Of a DNA stretch of 64,000 bases, positions 15,829-24,653 are shown in pieces. Under the pieces are notes generated by a model. It was not told the DNA's origin and made no database searches. It worked only from the letters and a program-made list of their open reading frames with translations. Made by a program: the position numbers and the translations under genes. Every line of letters begins with the position of its first letter. Position 1 is the stretch's first letter. Source of the DNA: Amycolatopsis decaplanina DSM 44594 (GTDB lineage Bacteria > Actinomycetota > Actinomycetes > Mycobacteriales > Pseudonocardiaceae); contig NZ_AOHO01000055.1 in NCBI RefSeq assembly GCF_000342005.1, positions 303,329 to 367,328 on the forward strand. Reading direction: 5' to 3'.

Positions 15829-15870
15829 TTATCCGGCGCGCTCGGCGATAATGATGATGCAGAAGGTCAC
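15829..15870 (-). CDS. cimA leader peptide with four Ile codons
   Basis: This is a 13-codon frame from GTG 15870: V-T-F-C-I-I-I-I-A-E-R-A-G-stop, with ATC ATC ATT ATC in a row. It ends 25 bases before the terminator hairpin. Ribosome stalling at the Ile codons when Ile-tRNA is scarce would free cimA transcription, a classic attenuation layout. The start has no strong ribosome binding site and may be translated as a near-leaderless message. Confidence 0.8.
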   Translation of the reverse strand: MTFCIIIIAERAG

Positions 15871-15990
15871 GGACGCATCATGGCACACGCTCCGCCGGGC
15901 GTCCACAAACCGGTCGATACTTCCCACTTCCTGAGAGTGGCTGAAGGCGCCGGGTGACGCGAATCGACTCTCCGCGTGATTAATGACGTA

Positions 15991-16125
15991 ACTCGCGTGA
16001 TCAGGGACGGGACTCGTGTGATTGGGGACGTAACTCGCGTGATCAGACGCGGAACACCGTGTGCCGCGTCCAGTCACCTGAGTTCGCCGCCCGATCACGC
16101 GAGTTACGTGTCTGATCACGCGAGT
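15991..16125. repeat. Repeat family B, copy 1 (21-bp-period units, inverted)
   Basis: The core ACTCGCGTGATC occurs at 15991 and 16033, with a variant at 16012, so the period is exactly 21 bases. The inverse core GATCACGCGAGT is at 16093 and 16114, again 21 apart. The whole is a long imperfect palindrome between the cimA leader and the leuB terminator. A second locus is at 54407-54521. Confidence 0.85.
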
Positions 16126-16151
16126 CACGACTTTCCGCGCGTCTACGCAGC

Positions 16152-16194
16152 GAAGGGGCCCTTCACCGCGTGAGATGCGGTGAAGGGCCCCTTC
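16152..16194. terminator. leuB terminator hairpin
   Basis: Perfect 18-base arms (GAAGGGGCCCTTCACCGC and its inverse) enclose a 7-base loop, 15 bases after the leuB stop. The GGGGCCC core recurs in hairpins at 24955-24979. Confidence 0.85.
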
Positions 16195-16209
16195 AGCCCG
16201 TCATGGAAA

Positions 16210-17253
16210 CTACTGCGTGACCGGGCGCACGTTCGACGACACGAGAGCCGCCAGCCGGTCGCCGATCGCGTGCGTCGCACCGGGCGACGCCTGGTCGCGG
16301 GTCGCGAGGTCGAAGGCCACCGAGGCCTCGATCCGCCGCGCCGCTTCCTTCTGTCCCAAGTGGTCCAGCAGCAGCGAAACCGACAGCACCGCGGCGGTCG
16401 GGTCGGCGAGCCCCTGGCCCGCGATGTCCGGCGCGCTGCCGTGCACCGGCTCGAACATGCTCGGGTTCCGCCGGGTGATGTCGAGGTTCCCACTCGCCGC
16501 CAGCCCGATGCCGCCGGTCACGGCCGCCGCCAGGTCGGTGATGATGTCGCCGAACAGGTTGTCCGTCACCACGACGTCGAACCGGGACGGGTCGGTCACC
16601 AGGTGGATGGTCGCGGCGTCCACATGGGAGTAAGCGACCGTCACCTCCGGGTGCTCCAGCGAGACCTCTTCGACGATCCGCGACCACAGCGAGCCCGCGT
16701 ACTCCAGCACGTTCGTCTTGTGCAGGAGCGTCAGGTGCTTGCGCGGCCGCGCCTCGGCCCGGTTGAACGCGTCGGTCACCACGCGCCGGACGCCGAACGC
16801 CGTGTTGACGCTGACCTCCGTCGCGATCTCGTTCTCGGTGTCCTTGCGCAGCAAGCCGCCGTTGCCCGCGTACGGGCCCTCGGTGCCCTCACGCACGACG
16901 ACCATGTCGATCTCGCCCGCCTCGGCGAGCGGTCCGCGCACACCCGGGTACAACCGGGCCGGGCGCAGGTTCACGTGGTGGTCGAGCTCGAACCGGAGGC
17001 GCAGCAGCAGACCGCGCTCCAGAATGCCGCTCGGCACCGTCGGGTCGCCCACCGCGCCCAGGAGGATCGCATCGTGCTGACGGAGTTCACCGAGTACCGA
17101 CTCCGGAAGCAGCTCGCCGGTGGAGTGCCACCGGGCGGCGCCGAGGTCGTAGTTCGTGATCTCCGCCGTCGGTACGACCTCACCGAGCACCTTGAGCGCC
17201 TCGGAGACCACTTCGGGCCCGATCCCGTCTCCTGGGATCACCGCGAGCCGCAT
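16210..17253 (-). CDS. leuB: 3-isopropylmalate dehydrogenase
   Basis: The product has 347 residues. ATG 17253 is chosen because ACGGAGGT lies 6 bases upstream; a GTG two codons earlier overlaps it. Family motifs are AVIPGDGIGPEVV at the N-terminus, REGTEGPYAG, HKTNVLEY and the signature NLFGDIITDLAAAVTGGIGL with the metal Asp residues, then EPVHGSAPDIAG. It oxidatively decarboxylates 3-isopropylmalate in leucine synthesis with NAD. It is monocistronic between two strong hairpins. M. tuberculosis leuB (Rv2995c) has the same neighbours. Confidence 0.96.
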   Translation of the reverse strand: MRLAVIPGDGIGPEVVSEALKVLGEVVPTAEITNYDLGAARWHSTGELLPESVLGELRQHDAILLGAVGDPTVPSGILERGLLLRLRFELDHHVNLRPARLYPGVRGPLAEAGEIDMVVVREGTEGPYAGNGGLLRKDTENEIATEVSVNTAFGVRRVVTDAFNRAEARPRKHLTLLHKTNVLEYAGSLWSRIVEEVSLEHPEVTVAYSHVDAATIHLVTDPSRFDVVVTDNLFGDIITDLAAAVTGGIGLAASGNLDITRRNPSMFEPVHGSAPDIAGQGLADPTAAVLSVSLLLDHLGQKEAARRIEASVAFDLATRDQASPGATHAIGDRLAALVSSNVRPVTQ

Positions 17254-17415
17254 CCACACACCTCCGTAGACCAGGCCACCGGCAGTCCGGATGGCCCATC
17301 CGCAAGAAAACGCCAGCAGCGGAAGGTTACCGGCTGTAGCCCGGTAGCCGTAGCCGCACCACCCTTATGCCGGAGCCTCCCACAGAGCGAGACAGCCGAA
17401 AGAGTGAAAACAAGA

Positions 17416-17455
17416 AGGGACGCCCTGGCGGAAAGCATGCCGCCAGGGCGTCCCT
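17416..17455 (-). terminator. Terminator of the subtilase gene
   Basis: Perfect 15-base arms AGGGACGCCCTGGCG and the inverse, with a 10-base loop, 35 bases after the protease stop. Confidence 0.8.
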
Positions 17456-17489
17456 CACCTCATCGAACGCGGGTCAGCGCACTATCGCG

Positions 17490-20400
17490 TCAGCCCACAC
17501 CGATCGGCTGACGTCCGGTGTGCCGCCCGCCGTTGCCCGGCCGGTCGACACCCGAATTGCCGCCTCCGGCGTTCGTCTGGATCTTCACCACGTTCGCCCG
17601 GCTGCCCGAGGCGTTGTGGTGCTCGATCGCCAGGAGACCCAGCACGGTGTCCTGCGCGGCCGCGTTCCGGTTGACCACCAGCGCCGTGCCCGGCTTCGCG
17701 ACGTAGCCCAGCGCGGAATCGCCGCCGCCCTGGACCGAGTACGCGGGAGCCAGTGCGTCGAACGAAAGCGGCGTGCCGACGTAGTCGATCGTCGACGAGC
17801 CCGCACCCGGTGCCGCGTAGAACCCGGAGGTCCCGACCGTGTAGCTGATCTTGTGCGACGCGGCGTTGGGGTCGATGTCCAGCGCGGCGATGCTCACCGG
17901 CAGCACGACGACGTTGGTGTCGTACACGTTCGTGTCGACGTCGCCGAGCTGGCCGTTGACCGGCTGGATGTCCACCTGCGGGAAGCCCGGCTTCAGCGCC
18001 ACGGTGACCGCCACGAGGACGTCGGTGGACGTCACCTTGGTCACATAGGTCTCGAAGTCCGGCTGCCCGTCGCCCGTGGTGTCGATGTCCACGAACGGCG
18101 AGGTGTTGCTGCCCAGGTTGGCCAGGTCGCTCCAGGTGGTGAGACCGAAGGCCAGCAACGCGTTCTCCGGCTCACCCTGCGCCTTGGCCAGCGGAGCGGT
18201 GGACGCGGCGCCGATGTAGCGCAAGTCGGCGCCCTTGGCGGTCTGGTTCAGCGTGCAGTCGGTGGTGACGTCGCCGTCGCACTCGGGCAGCTGCGGGGAT
18301 TCCGCCTGCAGTTCGAGCACGCTGATCAGCGAGCGGTACCGCTGCGAGCCGGTGCCCTGGTCCACACCCTTGCCGGTCAGGTTCAGCACGGCCTGGTTCT
18401 GGCCCGCGCCGAAGTTGACGTTGCCCGGGGTACTGATGGACGAGACGGGCTTCGGCGCGGAGTACACCGAGAGCCGCAGCGGGACGGTCGTGCCGCTCTT
18501 CGGGGTGAACGCGATCCGGCCGGAGGCGTCCGCCACGAACTGCCGGGCGAGGCCGACCTGCGTCGCCGCCATGGTCGGGTCCATGACCTTGCGGAGCGCC
18601 TTGGGGTCGGCGATCTTCAGGGTCACCTTCACCAGCGCGATGCCGCGCGGGCTCAGCTTCACGGTCGGCTTGTCCACTGTGTACTCGACACCGGGGAGCG
18701 CGTTCACGGCTTCGTAGCCCACCGAGTACTCGACCGGCTTGATGCCCTTGTTGACCACCTTGACCGTCTTAGTCAGGGTGACCGGGCCGCCCGCTTCGAC
18801 GACACCGAAGTTGACTGAGACGAAGCCGGGGTTGTCGACGACGTAGGCCAGCACCTGGTTGTCCAGCGCGGCCTTCGCGTCGATCCGGCCGCTGCCGACG
18901 CGCTGCGGCCCGTAGGTGCGGCCCGACGCGTCGTGGATGTCGTGGCCGGCGGTGTTGATGACCGAGGCCTTGACCTCCTCGACCGACCAGTCCGGGTGCG
19001 CCTGACGGATCAGGGCGGTGATACCCGAGGTGTGCGGAGCCGCCATCGACGTGCCGGAGATGACCAGACGGCCCGCTCCGCTGCCCGCCAGCGCGGACGA
19101 GATCGTGTCACCGGGCGCCGAGACGTCCGGCTTGACGGCCGGGCCGCGCCCGCCACGCGAGGTGAACGAGCTCGGGGTGTCCACAATGGACTGGTCGAAG
19201 GTCGGCACGGACACGCGGCCCTTGCCGGTCATGCGGATCTGCAGCGTGCCCGCGGTCACCGCCGGGCGGACCGAGGCGGTCGCGCTGCCGGTCAGCTGGA
19301 ACGTCGGCGTGGCGGCGTTGCCCGCGATCCCGGCCGAGAAGTGCTCCAGCGTGGACGAGAACAGCGCGCCCTTGGCACCGGCGGCCTGCGCGTTGTTCGA
19401 ACGGGCGCCCGAACCGCAGGCACGGGTGGCGTCGTTGTCGTCCCATTCGAGGAACACGATCTTGCCCGCGGCCTTGGCCTTGTCGGCTTCGGAGTACGGC
19501 TTGCAGCCCGCGGCGTTGTCGGCCGACAGCGTGACCACCGGCGCGGTGACGTCGAGCGTGTCGTAGGTCGCGTAGTTCTGGCTGAACTGACCGGTCTTCG
19601 CGCCCTTGACACCGTCGGGAGCGACGGCCTCGACGGCATCGCGCAGGACGGACGCGTCACGGCTGCTGGCGACGGTCAGCGCCTCGGGTGTGTTGCCCGG
19701 CGCGCCGCCGACGTCGTTGAGGTCACCTCCGTTGCCCGCGGAGAACACCGGGACGACGTTGTTCGCGGCGATCTTGCGCACGAACAGCGAGTCCGGGTCG
19801 TCCGGGGTGGCGAAGTCGCCGCCCAGCGACAGGTTGACCACGTCGAGGTGGTCGGTGAAGTCGCCATCGCCGTCCGGGTCGAGCGACCAGTCGAGCGCCT
19901 GCGAGGTGACGTTGGTCGAGCCTTCGCAGCCGAAGACCTTGATGGCGTACAGCAGGGCCTTGGGCGCGGTGCCCGGGCCGATCTGCATCGCCTCGATCTT
20001 CTTCTTGTTCAGCTTCTTGTAGTCGCCGGTGAAGGTCTTGCCCGCTTCGTCCACACCGAATCCGGCGACCGTGCCCGCGACGTGCGTGCCGTGGTGGCCG
20101 CAGGCGAGCGGGTTGGGGTCCGGCTTCGGGGTCTTGAGGGCCGGGTCACTGCTGCCCGAGTCGTAGGCGTCGCCGACCAGGTCGATACCGCCGACGACCT
20201 TGTCGGTCGGGAAGGCGGGGGTGGCCTGGTCGCGGTTGATCGCCTTGTACGCCTCTACCGTGCCCGGGCCGCCGAAGTCGGCGTGGGTGTAGTCGATGCC
20301 GTCGTCGATCACGCCGACGCGGATGCCGTCGCCGTAGCGGCCGGTCTGCTGCCACGACGCGAGCGTGTTGGTCAGCTGGACCGCGCTGGAGTTCGTGCGG

Positions 20401-20894
20401 GTCTTCGGCACGACCTTCTTGACCGAGACGACGTCCGGCCGCTTCGCCAGCTCGCGGATCTTCGCCGCGTCGGCCGTGACGACCGCGCCGGCGACCGCGT
20501 TGGCGGTCTGGGTGACCAGCTGGGTCCCGGCGTCGGCGGCCTTGAGCTGGCCGACGACTGAGTTCACCGTCGCGGCGGCGTCCGCCTTGGCGTCCTTCGC
20601 GGCCTTCTTCGCCTTCTCCTTGCCGGCGCCCTTGTTCTGCTCGGCGTTGAAGGCGTCGACGGCGGGCTGCTTGGCCAGCTCGACGAAGGCGGTGATCTGC
20701 CCCTGGGCGGCCTTGAGCTTCGGCTCGACCTTTCCCTGGAATCCGTTACGGTCGATCTTCGCCGGCGTGACGCCGTCCGCGAGGGGGACATCCTGCGCGG
20801 CTGCGGTCGCCCCGGTCACGGACGTCGCGAGCAACGCGGCGAAGACCGCGGCCGATGAGCGGATCGCCCACCGGGGTACGCGGGATCTGTTCAT
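17490..20894 (-). CDS. Secreted subtilisin-family (S8) serine protease
   Basis: The product has 1134 residues. The signal peptide is residues 1-34 (ATAAA-Q), followed by a propeptide with a Lys/Ala-rich helical insert (about 88-110). The catalytic triad is Asp in GVIDDGIDYTH (about 197), His in GHHGTHVAGTV (about 268) and Ser in ISGTSMAAPHTSG (about 640). A protease-associated domain (about 450-560, CKPYSEADKAKAAGKIVFLE) sits inside the catalytic domain, as in the Vpr/C5a-peptidase group. The C-terminal 450 residues are beta-rich repeats with no sortase motif. It is a probable extracellular degradative enzyme; transcription is single-gene. Confidence 0.95.
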   Translation of the reverse strand: MNRSRVPRWAIRSSAAVFAALLATSVTGATAAAQDVPLADGVTPAKIDRNGFQGKVEPKLKAAQGQITAFVELAKQPAVDAFNAEQNKGAGKEKAKKAAKDAKADAAATVNSVVGQLKAADAGTQLVTQTANAVAGAVVTADAAKIRELAKRPDVVSVKKVVPKTRTNSSAVQLTNTLASWQQTGRYGDGIRVGVIDDGIDYTHADFGGPGTVEAYKAINRDQATPAFPTDKVVGGIDLVGDAYDSGSSDPALKTPKPDPNPLACGHHGTHVAGTVAGFGVDEAGKTFTGDYKKLNKKKIEAMQIGPGTAPKALLYAIKVFGCEGSTNVTSQALDWSLDPDGDGDFTDHLDVVNLSLGGDFATPDDPDSLFVRKIAANNVVPVFSAGNGGDLNDVGGAPGNTPEALTVASSRDASVLRDAVEAVAPDGVKGAKTGQFSQNYATYDTLDVTAPVVTLSADNAAGCKPYSEADKAKAAGKIVFLEWDDNDATRACGSGARSNNAQAAGAKGALFSSTLEHFSAGIAGNAATPTFQLTGSATASVRPAVTAGTLQIRMTGKGRVSVPTFDQSIVDTPSSFTSRGGRGPAVKPDVSAPGDTISSALAGSGAGRLVISGTSMAAPHTSGITALIRQAHPDWSVEEVKASVINTAGHDIHDASGRTYGPQRVGSGRIDAKAALDNQVLAYVVDNPGFVSVNFGVVEAGGPVTLTKTVKVVNKGIKPVEYSVGYEAVNALPGVEYTVDKPTVKLSPRGIALVKVTLKIADPKALRKVMDPTMAATQVGLARQFVADASGRIAFTPKSGTTVPLRLSVYSAPKPVSSISTPGNVNFGAGQNQAVLNLTGKGVDQGTGSQRYRSLISVLELQAESPQLPECDGDVTTDCTLNQTAKGADLRYIGAASTAPLAKAQGEPENALLAFGLTTWSDLANLGSNTSPFVDIDTTGDGQPDFETYVTKVTSTDVLVAVTVALKPGFPQVDIQPVNGQLGDVDTNVYDTNVVVLPVSIAALDIDPNAASHKISYTVGTSGFYAAPGAGSSTIDYVGTPLSFDALAPAYSVQGGGDSALGYVAKPGTALVVNRNAAAQDTVLGLLAIEHHNASGSRANVVKIQTNAGGGNSGVDRPGNGGRHTGRQPIGVG

Positions 20895-21158
20895 GAGTAC
20901 GTGCCCTCACTCGAGGCCTGGACTCGGAACCTGCCTGCCGCTCGAACACACCCCCGACGGTGAGCCCCGGCGCCGCGCCGTGCCCTTGACGGCGCGATGG
21001 TTCGGCCTCGCCGGAAGAACCTATCCGGGGACCAGCCCGACTTCAGTAGGCATTTTTCACCGTTATTGAATCTTGCTCTTCGCGAATGGTCGACTACTCG
21101 CGAAGCGTGGAATCAACTTGTTGGCCGGTAACGGAAATCGGGGCCCTTTCTCGCCACG

Positions 21159-21219
21159 GTAGTACATGAAGGCCCCCTTCCTTGCGCCTGGCGCAAGGAA
21201 GGGGGCCTTCATGTACTAC
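21159..21219. terminator. 61-base perfect palindrome after serA
   Basis: The 30-base arms are perfectly inverse with a single T in the centre. The left arm begins GTAGTACATGAAGGCCCCCT. It ends 5 bases before the serA stop codon region and probably terminates serA. The arms are far longer than a terminator needs. Confidence 0.85.
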
Positions 21220-21224
21220 TCGGG

Positions 21225-22823
21225 TCAGCCGAAGTTGACCGCGCGGATCGTGTGCGCGCCGACCGTGGCGCCGATCGGCTCCAGCAGGTGCGAGTCGACG
21301 GAACGGTCCACGCGCAGCAGCATGACCGCGTCCGCGCCGTCGGTGGTCTGGCTGATCTGCGCGGCCTCGATGTTGAGGCCCGCCTCGCCGAGCAGCGTGC
21401 CGACGCGGCCCATGATGCCCGGGCGGTCCGGGTACTCGAGCAGCAGCACGTTGCCCTCGGCGCGCAGGTCGAAGTGGCGGCCGTTGACCTCGACCAGCTT
21501 CTCGACCTCGTCCTTGCCGGTGACCGAACCGGACACCGAAAGGGTCGTGCCGTCGGCGTGGACCGCGCGGACGGTGACCAGGCTGCGGAATTTGGGGCTT
21601 TCGGGCTCGGTGACCAGATCGACCTGGACACCCAGTTCTTCGGCCACACGCGGCGCGTTCACGAAGGTGACCTGGTCCTCGACGACGCCGGAGAACACGC
21701 CGCGCTCGGCCGCGAGCGGCAGCACGCTGACGTCCTCGTTGGCCAGCTCGCCCTTGACCACGACGGTGACGGAGGCCGGGGCCTTCGGGTTCAGCGCGGT
21801 CAGCACGGTGCCGAGCTTCTGGGTGAGCGAGAGGTAGGGCCGGACGTACTCGCCGACCGTGCCGCCACCCGCGACGTTCACCGCGTCCGGCACGAAGTCG
21901 CCGCGCAGCGCGAGCAACACGGACTTCGCGACGTCGGTGCCCGCGCGGTCCTGCGCCTCGGCGGTCGAGGCGCCCAGGTGCGGCGTCACGACGACGTTCG
22001 GCAGGCCGAACAGCGGGCTCTCGGTGGTGGGCTCGGTGACGAACACGTCGATGCCGGCACCGCCGACGTGGCCGGAGCTGACCGCGTCCGCCAGCGCCTG
22101 CTCGTCGATCAGGCCGCCGCGCGCGGCGTTGACGATGATGACGCCCTGCTTGGTCTTCTTGAGCGCCTCGGCGCCGATCAGGCCCTTGGTCTCCGGGGTC
22201 TTCGGCAGGTGGATGGAGATCGCGTCGGCGCGCTCCAGCAGCTCGTCCAGCGTGACCAGCTCGATGCCGAGCTGGGCGGCGCGGGCGGCCGAGACGTAGG
22301 GGTCGTACGCGATGAGCTTGGTGTCGAACGCGGCGAGCCGCTGCGCGAACAGCTGGCCGATCTTGCCGAGGCCGACCACGCCGATGGTCTTGCCCTGGAT
22401 CTCGACGCCGGAGTAGGCGCTGCGCTTCCACGCGCCACCCTGGAGGCTCTGGTCCGCGGCCGGGACCCGGCGGGCGACGGCGAGCAGCAGCGCGACGGCG
22501 TGCTCGGCGGCGGAGACGATGTTCGACGTCGGCGCGTTGACCACCAGCACACCGCGTTCGGTGGCGGCGGGGACCTCGACGTTGTCCAGCCCGACACCGG
22601 CGCGGGCGACGACCTTGAGCGAGGTGGTGGCGCCGAGGACCTCGGCGTCGACCTTCGTCGCGGACCGCACGAGCAGCGCGTCCGCCGTCTTCACGGCCTC
22701 GAGCAGCGCGGGACGGTCCGTGCCGTCCACATGCTGGACCTCGACCTCGTCGGAGAAGACACTCAGCACGGAAGGCGCGAGCTTCTCGGCGATGAGGACG
22801 ACGGGCTTGTTCGGCTTGGTCAC
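21225..22823 (-). CDS. serA: D-3-phosphoglycerate dehydrogenase
   Basis: The product has 532 residues from GTG 22823 (GGGAG about 9 bases upstream). Substrate- and NAD-binding domains are visible: ARAGVGLDNVEVPAATERG, the Rossmann motif VVGLGKIGQLFAQRL (about 147-161), the catalytic Arg in NAARGGLID, Glu in DVFVTEP and His in TPHLGAST. The C-terminal third holds the actinobacterial intervening domain and an ACT domain (VLLLEYPDRPGIMGRVGTLL) for serine feedback. It is the first step of serine synthesis. The order serA-leuB-FAH parallels M. tuberculosis, with the subtilase inserted. Confidence 0.97.
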   Translation of the reverse strand: MTKPNKPVVLIAEKLAPSVLSVFSDEVEVQHVDGTDRPALLEAVKTADALLVRSATKVDAEVLGATTSLKVVARAGVGLDNVEVPAATERGVLVVNAPTSNIVSAAEHAVALLLAVARRVPAADQSLQGGAWKRSAYSGVEIQGKTIGVVGLGKIGQLFAQRLAAFDTKLIAYDPYVSAARAAQLGIELVTLDELLERADAISIHLPKTPETKGLIGAEALKKTKQGVIIVNAARGGLIDEQALADAVSSGHVGGAGIDVFVTEPTTESPLFGLPNVVVTPHLGASTAEAQDRAGTDVAKSVLLALRGDFVPDAVNVAGGGTVGEYVRPYLSLTQKLGTVLTALNPKAPASVTVVVKGELANEDVSVLPLAAERGVFSGVVEDQVTFVNAPRVAEELGVQVDLVTEPESPKFRSLVTVRAVHADGTTLSVSGSVTGKDEVEKLVEVNGRHFDLRAEGNVLLLEYPDRPGIMGRVGTLLGEAGLNIEAAQISQTTDGADAVMLLRVDRSVDSHLLEPIGATVGAHTIRAVNFG

Positions 22824-22924
22824 GATACGGCTCCCACTATCTGGTCTGTGCCTGCGACTCACTGTTGACGGTCACGCCGTTGTGCCCGGTTGCGCCGCAG
22901 TTTAGACCTGGTGACAGGGGATTG

Positions 22925-23509
22925 TTAACTCGCCCGTAATCCCGCGAAAACGAGATCGAGGAGCCGTTCGAGACCCTTGTCACCCGAAAGGTGTTCGCCG
23001 GCCCAGGAAAGCGCGTGCAGCAGCACCAGTAATTCGTGCACTGTGACATCCGCCCGGAGCTCACCCGAGGCCTTCGCCCTTTCCACTAGCTGGGATACCT
23101 GGTCCCGCATGGCGTGACAGGACGCATACAGCGGCGAGGTCTCGTCGTTGAGGACGTCGACCATCAGTTCGGGCAGGCCGCGGTAGCGCGCCGACTGTTC
23201 ACCCATCCCGGCGAACCAGGCTTTCAGCGCGTCCACCGGCTCCGGGGAGTCCAGGAGTTCGCGGGCCACCTCGGCCTGCGTGTCGAAGCCCTCGCGAAGC
23301 ACCGTCTCGACCAGCGCTTCACGTGTCGGGAAGTGCCGGTAGAGCGTTCCGATGCCGACGCCGGCCCTGCGGGCGATCTCTTCCAGAGACGCCTCGACCC
23401 CGTGCGCGGCGAAGGCGTGCCTCGCCTCTTCGAGGAGGCACTCGACGCGGGCGCCCCGGTCGACGTCCCGACACGGGTCCTCGTGAGTGGTGAGGACGGT
23501 TCTAACCAT
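22925..23509 (-). CDS. TetR-family transcriptional regulator
   Basis: The product has 194 residues if it starts at ATG 23509. The N-terminal HTH is VECLLEEARHAFAAHGVEAS then LEEIARRAGVGIGTLYRHFP (about residues 22-68). The C-terminal domain resembles TetR_C with LHALSWAG. The only in-frame starts (ATG 23509, or slightly upstream at 23518) lie inside palindromic repeat family A, so the first ten residues (MVRTVLTTHE) are encoded by the repeat. It is divergent from the quinone reductase gene at 23611, its likely target. Confidence 0.88.
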   Translation of the reverse strand: MVRTVLTTHEDPCRDVDRGARVECLLEEARHAFAAHGVEASLEEIARRAGVGIGTLYRHFPTREALVETVLREGFDTQAEVARELLDSPEPVDALKAWFAGMGEQSARYRGLPELMVDVLNDETSPLYASCHAMRDQVSQLVERAKASGELRADVTVHELLVLLHALSWAGEHLSGDKGLERLLDLVFAGLRAS

Positions 23510-23526
23510 CCTTACCACTCACGAGG
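23479..23526. repeat. Palindromic repeat family A, copy 2 (23-bp arms)
   Basis: CCTCGTGAGTGGTGAGGACG... at 23479-23501 is inverse to 23504-23526 with two mismatches and a 2-base spacer, as in the copy at 4289. It overlaps the 5' end of the TetR gene. Confidence 0.85.
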
Positions 23527-23610
23527 CCTCTGCGAGGTTGTCCCGATCCTGACGGCCCCTGGCCCGACCGAGCCTCGCCGAAAGTACGACGTTCACCGAA
23601 CAATGGCCCC

Positions 23611-24552
23611 ATGCGAGCGATCAGCCAAAACCGCCTGGGCGGCCCCGAAGTCCTCGAACTCGTCGACGTCGAAAGACCTGCCCCCGGCCCGACCCAGATC
23701 CTGGTCCGGGTGCACGCCGCCGGCGTCAACCCGGTCGACTGGAAGACCCGCGAGACCGGCGGCATCGGTCCGATGGGCGATCCGCCGTTCATCCTCGGCT
23801 GGGACGTGTCCGGCGTGGTCGAGGAGGTCGGCGCGGGCGCATCCTTGTTCTCCCCCGGCGACGAGGTCTTCGGCATGCCGTCGTTCCCGTTCCAGGCCGG
23901 GGCGTACTCCGAGTACGTCGCCGCGCCGAGCCGTCACTTCGCACGTAAACCGTCCACTTTGGACCACGTGCACGCGGCCGCGGTGCCGCTCGCGGGGCTG
24001 ACCGTCTGGCAGAGCCTCGTCGACACGGCGGACATCCAGCCCGGGCAACGGGTTCTGATCCACGCGGCGGCGGGTGGGGTCGGACATCTCGCGGTCCAGA
24101 TCGCCAAGGCGCGCGGCGCGTACGTGATCGGGACGGCAAGCGCGGCCAAGCACGAATTCCTCCGCGGTCTCGGCGCGGACGAGCTCGTCGACTACCGGAC
24201 GGCGGACTTCGCCGAGGAGGTCCGCGACGTCGACGTCGTCCTCGACACGATCGGCATGGAGTACGGGCCCCGGTCGCTAAAGACGCTGCGCCGCGGCGGC
24301 AGGCTCGTCCAACTCACCCGCACGAACGACGAGCGACTGCCGGAGCTGGCCGAAGCCGTCGGAGTCACCGCCGGGTTCACCCTCGCCGAGCCGGACCGCA
24401 CCGGACTGCTCGCACTGGCCGAACTCGTCGGCAGCGGACGGCTCAAGCCGGCCATCGACACCGTGTTCCCGCTGGAAGAGGCCGCGAAAGCCCAAGAACT
24501 CGTGGCCGCGGGGAAGACCACGGGGAAGGTCGTGCTGTCCGTCGCGGACTGA
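23611..24552 (+). CDS. NADP-dependent zinc-free quinone oxidoreductase (MDR family)
   Basis: The product has 313 residues from ATG 23611. A GroES-like N-terminal half (PGPTQILVRVHAAGVNPVDW, GWDVSGVVEEVGAG) precedes the Rossmann half with VLIHAAAGGVGHLAVQIAKA (about 148-167). The catalytic zinc ligands of alcohol dehydrogenases are absent, as in QOR enzymes. It probably reduces quinones or enones. It shares a divergent control region with the TetR gene and is probably repressed by it. A paralogue lies at 53516, also divergent from a regulator. Confidence 0.92.
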   Translation: MRAISQNRLGGPEVLELVDVERPAPGPTQILVRVHAAGVNPVDWKTRETGGIGPMGDPPFILGWDVSGVVEEVGAGASLFSPGDEVFGMPSFPFQAGAYSEYVAAPSRHFARKPSTLDHVHAAAVPLAGLTVWQSLVDTADIQPGQRVLIHAAAGGVGHLAVQIAKARGAYVIGTASAAKHEFLRGLGADELVDYRTADFAEEVRDVDVVLDTIGMEYGPRSLKTLRRGGRLVQLTRTNDERLPELAEAVGVTAGFTLAEPDRTGLLALAELVGSGRLKPAIDTVFPLEEAAKAQELVAAGKTTGKVVLSVAD

Positions 24553-24653
24553 CCCGGTGGACACATGAACGCGAGAAGGTACAGGGCGGATGTCCTGATT
24601 CACGGGACAACCGACCCATCAGCCAAGCAGGATCACGCAACGCCGGTCACGGT

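Noticed and set aside
15991..16125. CRISPR-like array
   Set aside because: The 21-base-period units are too short, lack unique spacers and are arranged as inverted halves; no cas gene is nearby.
17367..20561. Long open frames on the plus strand opposite the subtilase gene
   Set aside because: Arg/Val/Asp-rich composition with no ribosome binding sites; these are high-GC shadows of the minus-strand gene, which has a signal peptide and a full catalytic triad.
21252..22868. Plus-strand frame of over 500 codons opposite serA
   Set aside because: Low-complexity Arg/Gly/Asp-rich translation with no motif; an artefact of third-position GC on the serA strand.
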